8,184 bases of DNA from Candidatus Woesearchaeota archaeon (lineage in GTDB: Archaea; Nanobdellota; Nanobdellia; Woesearchaeales; JABIAG01). The stretch spans positions 1 to 8,184 of the forward strand of contig JAHWHN010000042.1 in NCBI GenBank assembly GCA_019323235.1, written 5' to 3'. The notes beneath the pieces are model-generated. The model worked only from the letters and a program-made list of their open reading frames with translations. It had not been told where the DNA came from and searched no databases. The position numbers and the translations under genes are program-made. This document shows positions 1 to 6,054 of the stretch, one piece after another; within the stretch, counting starts at the first letter, position 1; every line of letters begins with the position of its first letter.

Positions 1-284
1 GTTAATTTTGAAAAAATATTTGATGCAACTTTTGCTTTATCTTCACTATAAGAAATTCCATAGCCTTCAAAAACAACTTCCCAGAATTTATTAGAATCAA
101 CATCACCTCGAGAATATGCTTGTAATATATTTACACCATCTTTTTTTACTTGTAAAGATTTTTTGAAAGGACTTCCCTTCATTAATTGAGTATTGAATGT
201 TTCAGAAAATTCCCTAGCTACATAATCCCAGTCATTTTTAACTAAAACCCACTCATTATCAAATATTAATGTTTTTTTGCTCAT
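1..284 (-). CDS. HAD-superfamily hydrolase, partial (C-terminus beyond left edge)
   Basis: I translated this reading frame by hand: 94 codons are open from ATG 284 to the window edge. The N-terminus reads KKTLIFDNEWVLVKNDW, which matches HAD motif I (hhhhDxDx[VT]h) with the nucleophile Asp at residue 9, but the usual second Asp is Glu (D-N-E). Further on, a segment with Gly, Phe-Trp and Tyr-Gly-Ile (SRGDVDSNKFWEVVFEGYGI) resembles the helical cap of phosphoglucomutase/YihX-type HAD phosphatases. Motifs II to IV lie outside the window, so the substrate cannot be guessed. I chose the start at 284 because a good ribosome binding site lies 6 bases upstream and because motif I normally begins within ten residues of the N-terminus. 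An in-frame ATG at 326 would add 14 residues and cannot be excluded. The family call is fairly secure, the activity is not. Confidence 0.68.
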   Translation of the reverse strand, partial: MSKKTLIFDNEWVLVKNDWDYVAREFSETFNTQLMKGSPFKKSLQVKKDGVNILQAYSRGDVDSNKFWEVVFEGYGISYSEDKAKVASNIFSKL

Positions 285-290
285 TATTTT

Positions 291-299
291 ATCACTTCC
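291..299 (-). promoter_or_regulatory. Shine-Dalgarno site of the HAD-like gene
   Basis: On the minus strand this reads GGAAGTGAT, one mismatch from the full archaeal consensus GGAGGTGAT, and is followed by six bases (AAAATA) before ATG 284. It decides the start at 284 over the in-frame ATG at 326. Confidence 0.6.
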
Positions 300-342
300 T
301 TGTTTGATAAGAGTATCTAATGTCATTTTCTACTTTAAACCT

Positions 343-360
343 ATTATATAATAATTATAA
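343..360 (-). promoter_or_regulatory. Possible TATA region for the HAD-like gene
   Basis: The 76-base gap before the next gene is almost pure A/T here, with overlapping ATTATATAAT and TTATAATTA strings. Either could act as a TATA element. The first would give a leader of roughly 35 bases that carries the Shine-Dalgarno site before ATG 284. The second would fit a leaderless start near ATG 326. The sequence does not decide between them. Confidence 0.35.
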
Positions 361-1809
361 TTATTTAAAAGAATAATTATTTTTTATATAATTTGAATAA
401 ACCTCCACTATTTTTTTCATATGTTTTACTACTTTTTTATTATCTGGCTTATAATATAAAGTCCTCATAGATTCTAATAAAATATTTTCATAAACATTTC
501 TTTTAAATTCTTCAGATGGCTCAATTACTGAAAAATTATTATTTTCTCTTAAAAATTCATATACATCTAAATAACTATTTACGATATCGAAATTAGCAAT
601 ATCCTCTAGATCCAATAAAGATTTTGCTACATCTTTGTATTCTGTTGAAAATTTATAACTACCAAAATCTATCAAAACTCTTCCAAAATCTAAAAAGTTA
701 TCCCATTTAGCATCACCATTACAAAAAACTAAAGATTCATCTAATTTTCTTTTTTCAAATAATTTCTTTTGCCTTTTTGAAACATCAGAATAAATATTAC
801 CCAACTCATTTGAAAAATATTTTTTTGCAAAAACTCCAAATTTACCCTTTACTTCTTCAAAAGAAAAATCATGATACTTTGTTCTAAAAGATTTTTCTAA
901 TTCATCGAATTTTTCATTAAAACCATTTTCCAAAGAAGAATGTAAAATAGACAAAGTATTCAATCTCTGTACAAATTCATTATCCTCATAATTTCTTAAT
1001 GCATAAGGCAACTTAGTTTCTTTCAATATATTTATTTTATCATTAAATAAATTAAATAAATTCAAGTGTGAATTACATTCTAAAATATCAATGCCTGAGT
1101 TTTTAATAAAATTATAATTATTAAGAAAATACTTCACAATAATACTATTTGATAAATTTGAAGAAACTAACATAGAACCAACAACATATTTATTACCATA
1201 ACGAACTCTATTAAAATTAACATCAAGAAAAGATAATACATCACTAAGATCTTTATCTTTACCCTTAGAATATATTTGAAAGAACTTAAAGAAAAAATCA
1301 TTCAACAAAATCTGAGTTTTACCGGCCAAAGGTTGAAATGAATTTAACTTTTCCAGCACTTCAATTTCATCATCCACCATAAATTTATCAGAATAAACTT
1401 TAAAGATATAAGGTCCTTTTAGAAATACACCATCTGAAGAAGTATCTTTTGTAAGTAATTGACAATGTTTTAGATTTTTTTTTGAAACTTCATCAGCAAC
1501 TTCCGAAATATTACTTGGAATAGGTTCTATTTTTGAAAGTTCTAATAATTCATCCGAATAATTCTTAAAAGTACCAACACCTAATGAAATATTAAGTAAA
1601 GAATAAATTCTTTTAAATAAATTAGAACTAAATTTAGCATCACCAAGCCAACTTTTTAAACAATCTAAGTAGAAACTAGATACGTCCTCATCAGACCAGG
1701 ATGAAGCAAAAAGAGGATTATTTAAATCATTATTTGAAAAAACCTTTCTAGTCTCTTTTGAAACATTTTTCAATATATTTTCTAATCCTAGATCAAGTCG
1801 AGCATTCAT
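361..1809 (-). CDS. Divergent aminoglycoside phosphotransferase/choline kinase-like (APH-fold) protein
   Basis: The 482-residue protein has the landmarks of a protein-kinase-like fold of APH/choline kinase type. A beta-3 strand YIFKVYS supplies a candidate ATP-binding Lys 137, followed by a helix with Glu 148/150 (DDEIEVLEKL). A segment TLSILHSSL (about 285-293) resembles the family's 'LxxLH' helix. The catalytic loop is VFCNGDAKWDNFL (361-373), with Asp 366 as the probable base and Asn 371 as metal ligand, and IDFG (380-383) gives the Mg-binding Asp 381. The usual His of HGD is Asn 364. The first 110 residues are helical and I do not recognise them. The 482 residues exceed the roughly 260-350 typical of APH enzymes. 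The phosphate acceptor is unknown: a small molecule or a nucleoside is as likely as a drug, and this should not be read as a resistance gene. The protein is rich in Asn, Phe and Lys. A TATA box about 27 bases upstream suggests a leaderless mRNA. Confidence 0.7.
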   Translation of the reverse strand: MNARLDLGLENILKNVSKETRKVFSNNDLNNPLFASSWSDEDVSSFYLDCLKSWLGDAKFSSNLFKRIYSLLNISLGVGTFKNYSDELLELSKIEPIPSNISEVADEVSKKNLKHCQLLTKDTSSDGVFLKGPYIFKVYSDKFMVDDEIEVLEKLNSFQPLAGKTQILLNDFFFKFFQIYSKGKDKDLSDVLSFLDVNFNRVRYGNKYVVGSMLVSSNLSNSIIVKYFLNNYNFIKNSGIDILECNSHLNLFNLFNDKINILKETKLPYALRNYEDNEFVQRLNTLSILHSSLENGFNEKFDELEKSFRTKYHDFSFEEVKGKFGVFAKKYFSNELGNIYSDVSKRQKKLFEKRKLDESLVFCNGDAKWDNFLDFGRVLIDFGSYKFSTEYKDVAKSLLDLEDIANFDIVNSYLDVYEFLRENNNFSVIEPSEEFKRNVYENILLESMRTLYYKPDNKKVVKHMKKIVEVYSNYIKNNYSFK

Positions 1810-1832
1810 AATTTAATAGAATAGATTAATAA

Positions 1833-1840
1833 TTTATAAA
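1833..1840 (-). promoter_or_regulatory. TATA box of the APH-like gene (leaderless)
   Basis: TTTATAAA is centred about 27 bases upstream of ATG 1809. With archaeal TATA-to-start spacing, transcription would begin on or within a few bases of the ATG. No Shine-Dalgarno site lies in between, in keeping with leaderless translation. Confidence 0.55.
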
Positions 1841-1856
1841 TTTTGTGTTTCTTTTA

Positions 1857-2258
1857 TTACTTTTCAGTAGTGTCAATCTCAAAAGGATTGTCCTCCACAA
1901 AATAATCTTTTAACAAAAATAATTTATTTGAAATATTTTCAATAGAATCAGGATTGTTTTTAGTAGACAAATAATCTTTAAAACCAGGAACGTTCAAATA
2001 AACATTATAACAATCAACAACTAAAGGAGAGTATTTAGTGATAAGTTCATTTTCATCACACAAACCAATGAATCTACCAAAAAAACTACCGAATGACATT
2101 AATAAAGTAGGATCTTCTAAAACAACATTCCCAGATTTTAAAATATCAAAACCTCTTCGAAAGATTAAAGGAATCTTTTCAAAATCAGTAGAATGATCAT
2201 AGAGTTGATTAACAATATTCTGTAAAGCTTCATCCACAAATTTAGGTCCATTATGCAT
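1857..2258 (-). CDS. Small hypothetical protein, unrecognised
   Basis: This encodes 133 residues if translation starts at ATG 2258. A TTG two codons upstream (2264) is also in frame, with a stop a little further up and no other ATG. I prefer 2258 because a TATA-like element sits 27 bases ahead of it. I do not recognise the protein. It has no signal peptide, no Cys pair for metal and no clear membrane span. Predicted structure is mostly helical, with a Phe/Gly-rich middle (MSFGSFFGRFIGL, about residues 64-76) that could be a buried or membrane-touching helix, and an acidic tail (EDNPFEIDTTEK). It lies head-to-tail with the APH-like gene, 47 bases apart, and that gene has its own promoter, so they need not form an operon. 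It is divergent from grpE. That it is coding is supported by its length in AT-rich DNA and by ordinary residue composition. Confidence 0.6.
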   Translation of the reverse strand: MHNGPKFVDEALQNIVNQLYDHSTDFEKIPLIFRRGFDILKSGNVVLEDPTLLMSFGSFFGRFIGLCDENELITKYSPLVVDCYNVYLNVPGFKDYLSTKNNPDSIENISNKLFLLKDYFVEDNPFEIDTTEK

Positions 2259-2281
2259 AGACAAGTAATATTCATCAAAAC

Positions 2282-2289
2282 TTAATAAA
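2282..2289 (-). promoter_or_regulatory. TATA-like element of the small hypothetical gene
   Basis: On the minus strand it reads TTTATTAA, centred 27 bases before ATG 2258, which supports a leaderless start at that ATG rather than at TTG 2264. It is a weaker match than the other TATA boxes in the window. Confidence 0.4.
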
Positions 2290-2337
2290 GATTTCTAATG
2301 ATTTTCAGAAAATAAATTAATCCCAAAAAACAAAACC

Positions 2338-2347
2338 TTTATAAATA
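2338..2347 (+). promoter_or_regulatory. TATA box of the grpE-dnaK operon
   Basis: TTTATAAATA is preceded by CAAAACC, a plausible BRE position. Transcription is expected near 2366-2370, leaving a leader of about 45 bases before grpE. No other strong TATA lies between here and dnaK, so grpE and dnaK are probably co-transcribed. Confidence 0.6.
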
Positions 2348-2359
2348 ACTTATGCTTTG

Positions 2360-2374
2360 TTGATTTAAAGTCAA
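2360..2374 (+). promoter_or_regulatory. Candidate operator: 15-bp palindrome at the predicted grpE transcription start
   Basis: TTGATTTAAAGTCAA is an imperfect dyad (arms TTGAnTT / AAnTCAA, 12 of 14 paired positions symmetric around a central base). It lies 12 or more bases downstream of the TATA box and covers the predicted transcription start, where an archaeal repressor commonly binds. It does not match the bacterial CIRCE element. No bound regulator can be named from this window. The same bases also take part in a leader hairpin. Confidence 0.35.
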
Positions 2375-2401
2375 CAGAAATTGGCTTAAACTCAAAATCA
2401 A
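2360..2401 (+). promoter_or_regulatory. Possible nested hairpin in the grpE 5' leader
   Basis: An inner stem pairs 2368-2374 (AAGTCAA) with 2381-2387 (TTGGCTT), seven pairs including one G-U, closing a six-base loop. An outer stem pairs 2360-2366 (TTGATTT) with 2395-2401 (AAATCAA), seven perfect pairs. The outer 3' arm overlaps the weak AAGG ribosome binding site (2401-2404), so folding could partly mask it. If transcription starts after 2366, only the inner stem exists in RNA. Confidence 0.3.
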
Positions 2402-2412
2402 AGGTTGTTAAA

Positions 2413-2943
2413 ATGACTAATAAGAAACACGAAAAAAACGAAGAAATGGCTGACGCAGTTAAAGAAGTTGCTGATGAAAAGGAAAACAAGGTGGATGAAC
2501 AAACTTCAAAGATTGAAGAATTAACTGATTTATTAAGAAGAACTCAAGCAGATTTTATCAATTATAAAGATAGAATTGAAAGAGAGAAGAAAGAATCAAA
2601 GTTTTATTTGAAAAAAGAAATTTTAACTTCATTATTACCAGTAGTCGATATGTTTGAATTAGCATTAAAACATACTGAAAATAAAGAAGAATTTGTTAAA
2701 GGAATGGAAATGATTTATGCTCAATTATTTGCAACTTTAGAAAATGAAGGTTTGAAAGTTATCAAAGCAGATAAAGAATTTAACCCAGCATTCCACGAAG
2801 CAATTTTAACTGAAGATTCAAATGAGAAAGAAGGAACTATCTTAGAAGAACTTCAGAAAGGATATGAGTTAAATGGCAGAGTATTAAGATGCTCAAGGGT
2901 CAAGGTTGCAAAGAAACACCAAGAAAATCAAAATAATGAATAA
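2413..2943 (+). CDS. grpE: GrpE, nucleotide exchange factor of the DnaK chaperone
   Basis: GrpE is a cytosolic dimer that releases ADP from DnaK. The 176-residue length is usual for the family. After a charged, disordered N-terminus comes a long coiled-coil helix (about 25-65) holding the family pattern RRTQADFINYKDRIEREKKE. The C-terminal beta-wing domain carries the GrpE signature: FNPAFHEAI (123-131), GTI (141-143), then GYELNGRVLRCSRVKV (150-165). The start at ATG 2413 fits the family, with only a weak AAGG site eight bases upstream. dnaK follows after 20 bases with its own strong ribosome binding site, so the two are almost certainly one transcription unit. Regulation by the palindrome at 2360-2374 is possible but inferred. 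Confidence 0.95.
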   Translation: MTNKKHEKNEEMADAVKEVADEKENKVDEQTSKIEELTDLLRRTQADFINYKDRIEREKKESKFYLKKEILTSLLPVVDMFELALKHTENKEEFVKGMEMIYAQLFATLENEGLKVIKADKEFNPAFHEAILTEDSNEKEGTILEELQKGYELNGRVLRCSRVKVAKKHQENQNNE

Positions 2944-2950
2944 ACATTTT

Positions 2951-2955
2951 GGAGG
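2951..2955 (+). promoter_or_regulatory. Shine-Dalgarno site of dnaK
   Basis: GGAGG lies eight bases before ATG 2964. It fixes the dnaK start there: the in-frame TTG at 2949 overlaps this site and is not the real start. Confidence 0.8.
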
Positions 2956-2963
2956 AAATTAAA

Positions 2964-4802
2964 ATGTCAGAAAAAGAAACACACGGAAAAGCTATTGGAA
3001 TTGATTTAGGTACTACTTTCTCAGCAGTTGCTGTTATGGAAGGAGGAAAACCTGTTATTATTCCAAATGCAGAAGGAGATAGAACTACTCCATCAGTTGT
3101 ATTAATCAAAGACGGAGAAAGAGTTGTTGGTAAAGTAGCCAAAAACCAAGCAGTTGTAAATCCAGAACACACTATTAGAAGTATTAAAAGAATTATGGGT
3201 ACTAATGATAAAGTAACTGTTGATGGTAAAGACTATAGCCCACAAGAAGTATCTGCAATTATTCTACAAAAATTAAAAAGAGATGCTGAAGCATATTTAG
3301 GAAGAAATGTTAAAGATGCTGTAATTACAGTACCAGCTTACTTTAATGATTCTCAAAGACAAGCTACAAAAGATGCAGGTAAAATTGCAGGTTTAAATGT
3401 TTTAAGAATTGTTAATGAACCAACTGCTGCTTCTTTATCATATGGTTTAGATAAATCAAATGATCACACTATCTTAGTTTTCGACTTTGGTGGTGGTACT
3501 TTTGACGTATCTATTTTAGAATTAGGAGATGGTGTATTTGAAGTAAAATCTACATCTGGTAATAACCATTTAGGTGGAGATGATATTGATCAAGCTATTG
3601 TTGATTTCTTAGCTGATAAATTTAAGAATGAACAAGGAATTGATTTAAGAGCAGATAAACAAGCTTTACAAAGATTAAGAGAAGCTGCTGAGATTGCTAA
3701 AATTCAATTAAGTAGTTCTCAAACAACTACTATTAATTTACCTTTCATTACTTCAGATGCTACAGGACCTAAACACTTGAATGTTCAAATGAGTAGAGCT
3801 GAATTTGAAAAGTTAATTTCAGGAATTTTAGACAAATTAAAAGGACCTACTGAAAATGCAATTAAAGATGCAGGCATTTCTGCTGCAGAAATTAATAAAG
3901 TTATTTTAGTAGGAGGTAGTACTAGAATCCCAGCAGTTCAAGAATTAGTTAAGAAAATTACTGGTAAAGACGGAGATAAATCTGTTAACCCAGATGAAGC
4001 TGTTGCAATGGGTGCTGCTATTCAAGCAGGAATTCTTGGAGGAGAAGTTAAAGATGTTTTATTATTAGATGTAACTCCATTATCTTTAGGATTAGAAACT
4101 CTTGGAGGAGTTAGTACTAAGTTAATTGAAAGAAACACAACTATCCCAACTAAGAAATCTCAAGTATTCTCAACTGCTGCAGACAATCAAACTGCTGTAA
4201 CAATTAATGTTTTACAAGGTGAAAGAGCTATGGCAGCTGATAACAAATCTTTAGGTAGATTTGATTTAGTTGGAATACCACCTGCTCCAAGAGGAGTGCC
4301 TCAAGTTGAAGTTACTTTCGATATTGATGCTAACGGTATTGTTAATGTAAGTGCCAAAGATTTAGGAACTGGTAAAGAACAAAAGATTACTGTTTCTGGT
4401 TCTTCAAACTTATCTAGTGAAGACATTGAGAAAATGCAGAAAGATGCAGAAGCTCATGCTGAAGAAGATAGAAAGAAGCAAGAAGAAGTTCAAACTTTGA
4501 ATGAAGCTGATACTTTAATCTATTCCATTGAAAAGATGGAAAAAGAGATGAAAGATAAAGTAGATTCTTCAAAATTAGAAGACATCAAAAAAGATGTTGA
4601 AGAACTTAAAAAGCTTAAAGATGATAAAAAAATCGAAGAATTAAAAAAGAAGCTTGAAGAAACTAATCAAAAGGTACAACAAATGACTACTGAAATGTAT
4701 CAGAAAGTCCAGCAAGAACAACAATCTCAAGGTAATGCTGATGATGGAAAAGATGAAAAAGTTGTTGATGCTGAAGTTGTAGACGAGGAAAAGAAAGAAT
4801 AA
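2964..4802 (+). CDS. dnaK: DnaK (Hsp70) chaperone, short Gram-positive/archaeal form
   Basis: DnaK is the ATP-driven cytosolic chaperone that binds exposed hydrophobic segments. From ATG 2964 it is 612 residues, a normal length. The nucleotide-binding domain (about 9-360) shows phosphate-1 GIDLGTTFSAVAV (12-24), NEPTAASLSYG (151-161), phosphate-2 LVFDFGGGTFDVS (171-183), HLGGDD (202-207) and the adenosine motif VILVGGSTRIP (313-323). The interdomain linker DVLLLDVTPLSLGLET spans 364-379, followed by the beta-sandwich substrate domain and the helical lid from about 495. The tail VVDAEVVDEEKKE is the acidic end typical of cytosolic DnaK. Between RIMGT and VTVDGKDYSPQEVSAIIL (about 77-101) it lacks the roughly 24-residue insert of Escherichia coli DnaK, matching the short form found in Gram-positive bacteria and archaea. 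Its T-rich 3' flank may terminate part of the transcripts. Confidence 0.98.
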   Translation: MSEKETHGKAIGIDLGTTFSAVAVMEGGKPVIIPNAEGDRTTPSVVLIKDGERVVGKVAKNQAVVNPEHTIRSIKRIMGTNDKVTVDGKDYSPQEVSAIILQKLKRDAEAYLGRNVKDAVITVPAYFNDSQRQATKDAGKIAGLNVLRIVNEPTAASLSYGLDKSNDHTILVFDFGGGTFDVSILELGDGVFEVKSTSGNNHLGGDDIDQAIVDFLADKFKNEQGIDLRADKQALQRLREAAEIAKIQLSSSQTTTINLPFITSDATGPKHLNVQMSRAEFEKLISGILDKLKGPTENAIKDAGISAAEINKVILVGGSTRIPAVQELVKKITGKDGDKSVNPDEAVAMGAAIQAGILGGEVKDVLLLDVTPLSLGLETLGGVSTKLIERNTTIPTKKSQVFSTAADNQTAVTINVLQGERAMAADNKSLGRFDLVGIPPAPRGVPQVEVTFDIDANGIVNVSAKDLGTGKEQKITVSGSSNLSSEDIEKMQKDAEAHAEEDRKKQEEVQTLNEADTLIYSIEKMEKEMKDKVDSSKLEDIKKDVEELKKLKDDKKIEELKKKLEETNQKVQQMTTEMYQKVQQEQQSQGNADDGKDEKVVDAEVVDEEKKE

Positions 4803-4803
4803 G

Positions 4804-4980
4804 ATGAATAAAATTGTCTTGACTTTTTTTATTTTATTTTTTTTATTTTATTTAAATAAAGTAATTAAAGGGATTATATTTGCAAAAAAAATTCAAAATC
4901 GATTTCGAGAAGAGATTGATGAAGTTATTAATAGTGATAAGTATAAGGTAATGGGGAAAAATGAGCAAGGATTATTATGA
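4804..4980 (+). CDS. Possible small single-pass membrane protein between dnaK and dnaJ
   Basis: An ATG one base after the dnaK stop opens 58 codons that end inside dnaJ, overlapping it by 20 bases in another frame. The product would have an N-terminal hydrophobic helix (IVLTFFILFFLFYL, residues 4-17), then a basic stretch (KVIKG, AKKIQNRFR) and an acidic-to-mixed tail (EEIDEVINSDKYKV). This gives a tail facing the cytosol or the exterior depending on topology. Against it: there is no Shine-Dalgarno at proper spacing (GAGG is 15 bases away), two CGA Arg codons stand out against neighbours using AGA, and the hydrophobic part is encoded by a T-run that could simply be a terminator. For it: the frame is open over the whole intergenic region, and the tight coupling to both neighbours is typical of operon genes. 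I do not recognise the product. Confidence 0.38.
   Translation: MNKIVLTFFILFFLFYLNKVIKGIIFAKKIQNRFREEIDEVINSDKYKVMGKNEQGLL
4824..4849 (+). terminator. T-rich tract after dnaK, possible (partial) terminator
   Basis: The plus strand carries T runs of 7, 4, 8 and 4 bases separated by single A residues, beginning 22 bases past the dnaK stop. Oligo-T tracts of this kind are intrinsic termination signals in archaea. If active, dnaJ would be expressed from read-through or from a weak internal promoter such as the TTATTAATA string at 4925-4933. The same bases code for the hydrophobic helix of the small ORF, so the role is ambiguous. Confidence 0.45.
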
Positions 4981-6049
4981 AACTCTTGGAGTTAGCAAAA
5001 AAGCTACAAAAGAAGAAATAAAAAAGGCTTATAAGACTCTAGCTAAAAAACATCATCCTGATTTAAATAATCATTCTAAAGAAAGTGAAGAAAAGTTTAA
5101 AGAAATTAATGAAGCTTTCTCTGTATTAAATAATGATGAGAAAAGAAAAAATTATGATCAATTTGGTTCTGCCGATGGTTTTGGACAGGGCTTTAATTCT
5201 CAAGGATATAGCAGCCAAGGTTTTGGAGGTTTTCAAGATTTTGATTTGGGAGATATATTTGAAGGATTTTTTGGAGGAGGATTTGGTTCTCGGAAGAAAT
5301 CTAGAAGTAGAAGAGGCTCAGATTTAAGATTTGATATTGAAATTACTTTAGAAGAAGCTGCATTTGGTATAGAAAAAACAGTTAAGATTCCAAAATTAGA
5401 TACTTGTACTTCTTGTAATGGTACTGGGTCTGAAGATGGAGATGTTCAAACTTGTAATACTTGTAATGGTTTAGGAAATGTTATTGCTCAACAAAGAACT
5501 CCTTTTGGAGTAATGCAAGTTCAGAAAACATGTCCTGATTGTCATGGAGAAGGAAGTAAAATTAAAAATCCTTGTCATCTTTGTGAAGGTCATGGAAGAA
5601 TTGAAGTTGATAAAAAAGTTAAAATCAAAATTCCACCTGGCGTTGATAATGGTACTAGGTTAAGAATCTCTGGAGAAGGTGAAGCGGGAGAAAGAGGAAC
5701 ACCAAAAGGAGACTTATATATTTTCATTAATGTAAAACCTCATAAAGATTTTATTAGAAGAAAAGATGATATTTTCATAGAATTACCTCTTGATTTCGTA
5801 ACTGCTTCTTTAGGCGGAGAGATTAAAGTTCCAACTTTGAGTGGTGAATCAACTCTTAAAATTCCAGCAGGTACTCAATCAGAAACTATTTTCAAAATGA
5901 AAAATCACGGAGTACAACATTTAAATTCTAATGGAAAGGGAGACCAGTTAGTTAAAGTTTCAATTAGTGTCCCTAAGAAATTGAATAGTAAACAAAAGAC
6001 TTTGTTGAAAGACTTTGAAAAGTCTTTTAAGAAGAAGGGTTGGTTTTAG
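4961..6049 (+). CDS. dnaJ: DnaJ (Hsp40) co-chaperone, full type I
   Basis: DnaJ delivers unfolded proteins to DnaK and stimulates its ATPase. The 362 residues contain every type I part in order. The J domain (about 4-68) has the catalytic HPD at 32-34 (KKHHPDLNN). A Gly/Phe-rich linker covers roughly 68-110 with repeated GF, QGF and GGF. The zinc-binding domain has four CxxCxGxG repeats starting at Cys 149, 165, 191 and 205 (CTSCNGTG, CNTCNGLG, CPDCHGEG, CHLCEGHG), all intact. The C-terminal substrate-binding beta domain follows, with IPPGVDNGTRLRISGEGEAG at about 224-243. The start at ATG 4961 gives the family-typical MSKDYYETLGVSKKA. A GGGG string lies four bases upstream and a GGTAAT a little further, so the binding site is mediocre. 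It completes the grpE-dnaK-dnaJ order and probably shares their transcript, subject to the T-tract upstream. Confidence 0.97.
   Translation: MSKDYYETLGVSKKATKEEIKKAYKTLAKKHHPDLNNHSKESEEKFKEINEAFSVLNNDEKRKNYDQFGSADGFGQGFNSQGYSSQGFGGFQDFDLGDIFEGFFGGGFGSRKKSRSRRGSDLRFDIEITLEEAAFGIEKTVKIPKLDTCTSCNGTGSEDGDVQTCNTCNGLGNVIAQQRTPFGVMQVQKTCPDCHGEGSKIKNPCHLCEGHGRIEVDKKVKIKIPPGVDNGTRLRISGEGEAGERGTPKGDLYIFINVKPHKDFIRRKDDIFIELPLDFVTASLGGEIKVPTLSGESTLKIPAGTQSETIFKMKNHGVQHLNSNGKGDQLVKVSISVPKKLNSKQKTLLKDFEKSFKKKGWF
6005..6030 (+). repeat. Inverted repeat/hairpin inside the 3' end of dnaJ
   Basis: Positions 6005-6015 and 6020-6030 form an 11-pair stem (core AAAGACTT / AAGTCTTT, one G-U) closing a four-base TGAA loop. 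It lies about 20 bases before the dnaJ stop and encodes part of LKDFEKSFK. It could affect mRNA 3' stability or read-through to the next gene. It may also be chance in AT-rich, Lys/Phe-coding sequence. Confidence 0.35.
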
Positions 6050-6054
6050 AAAAG

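Noticed and set aside
285..326. In-frame ATG 326 as start of the HAD-like gene
   Set aside because: The extension would place motif I about 23 residues in and would bury a good Shine-Dalgarno site within the coding sequence. It is kept as a minor alternative.
361..2264. Toxin-antitoxin pair formed by the APH-like kinase and the adjacent small protein
   Set aside because: HipA- or kinase-type toxin pairs usually have a DNA-binding antitoxin and overlapping genes. Here the small protein shows no DNA-binding motif, the genes are 47 bases apart and each has its own promoter.
2295..2489. Minus-strand open frame of 64 codons overlapping the grpE promoter and N-terminus
   Set aside because: It reads antisense through the grpE start and its promoter, with a Ser/Phe-rich product typical of the reverse of Lys/Glu-rich coding sequence.
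2949..2963. TTG start that would extend DnaK by five residues
   Set aside because: The TTG overlaps the GGAGG ribosome binding site that serves ATG 2964, and the extra residues (MEEIK) are that site translated.
2900..3172. Minus-strand open frame of 90 codons across the grpE-dnaK junction
   Set aside because: It is the antisense shadow of the strongly conserved DnaK N-terminus and has no promoter or ribosome binding site.
5133..5327. Plus-strand open frame of 64 codons inside dnaJ
   Set aside because: It is an out-of-frame reading of the Gly/Phe-rich linker of DnaJ, whose own frame is intact and conserved.
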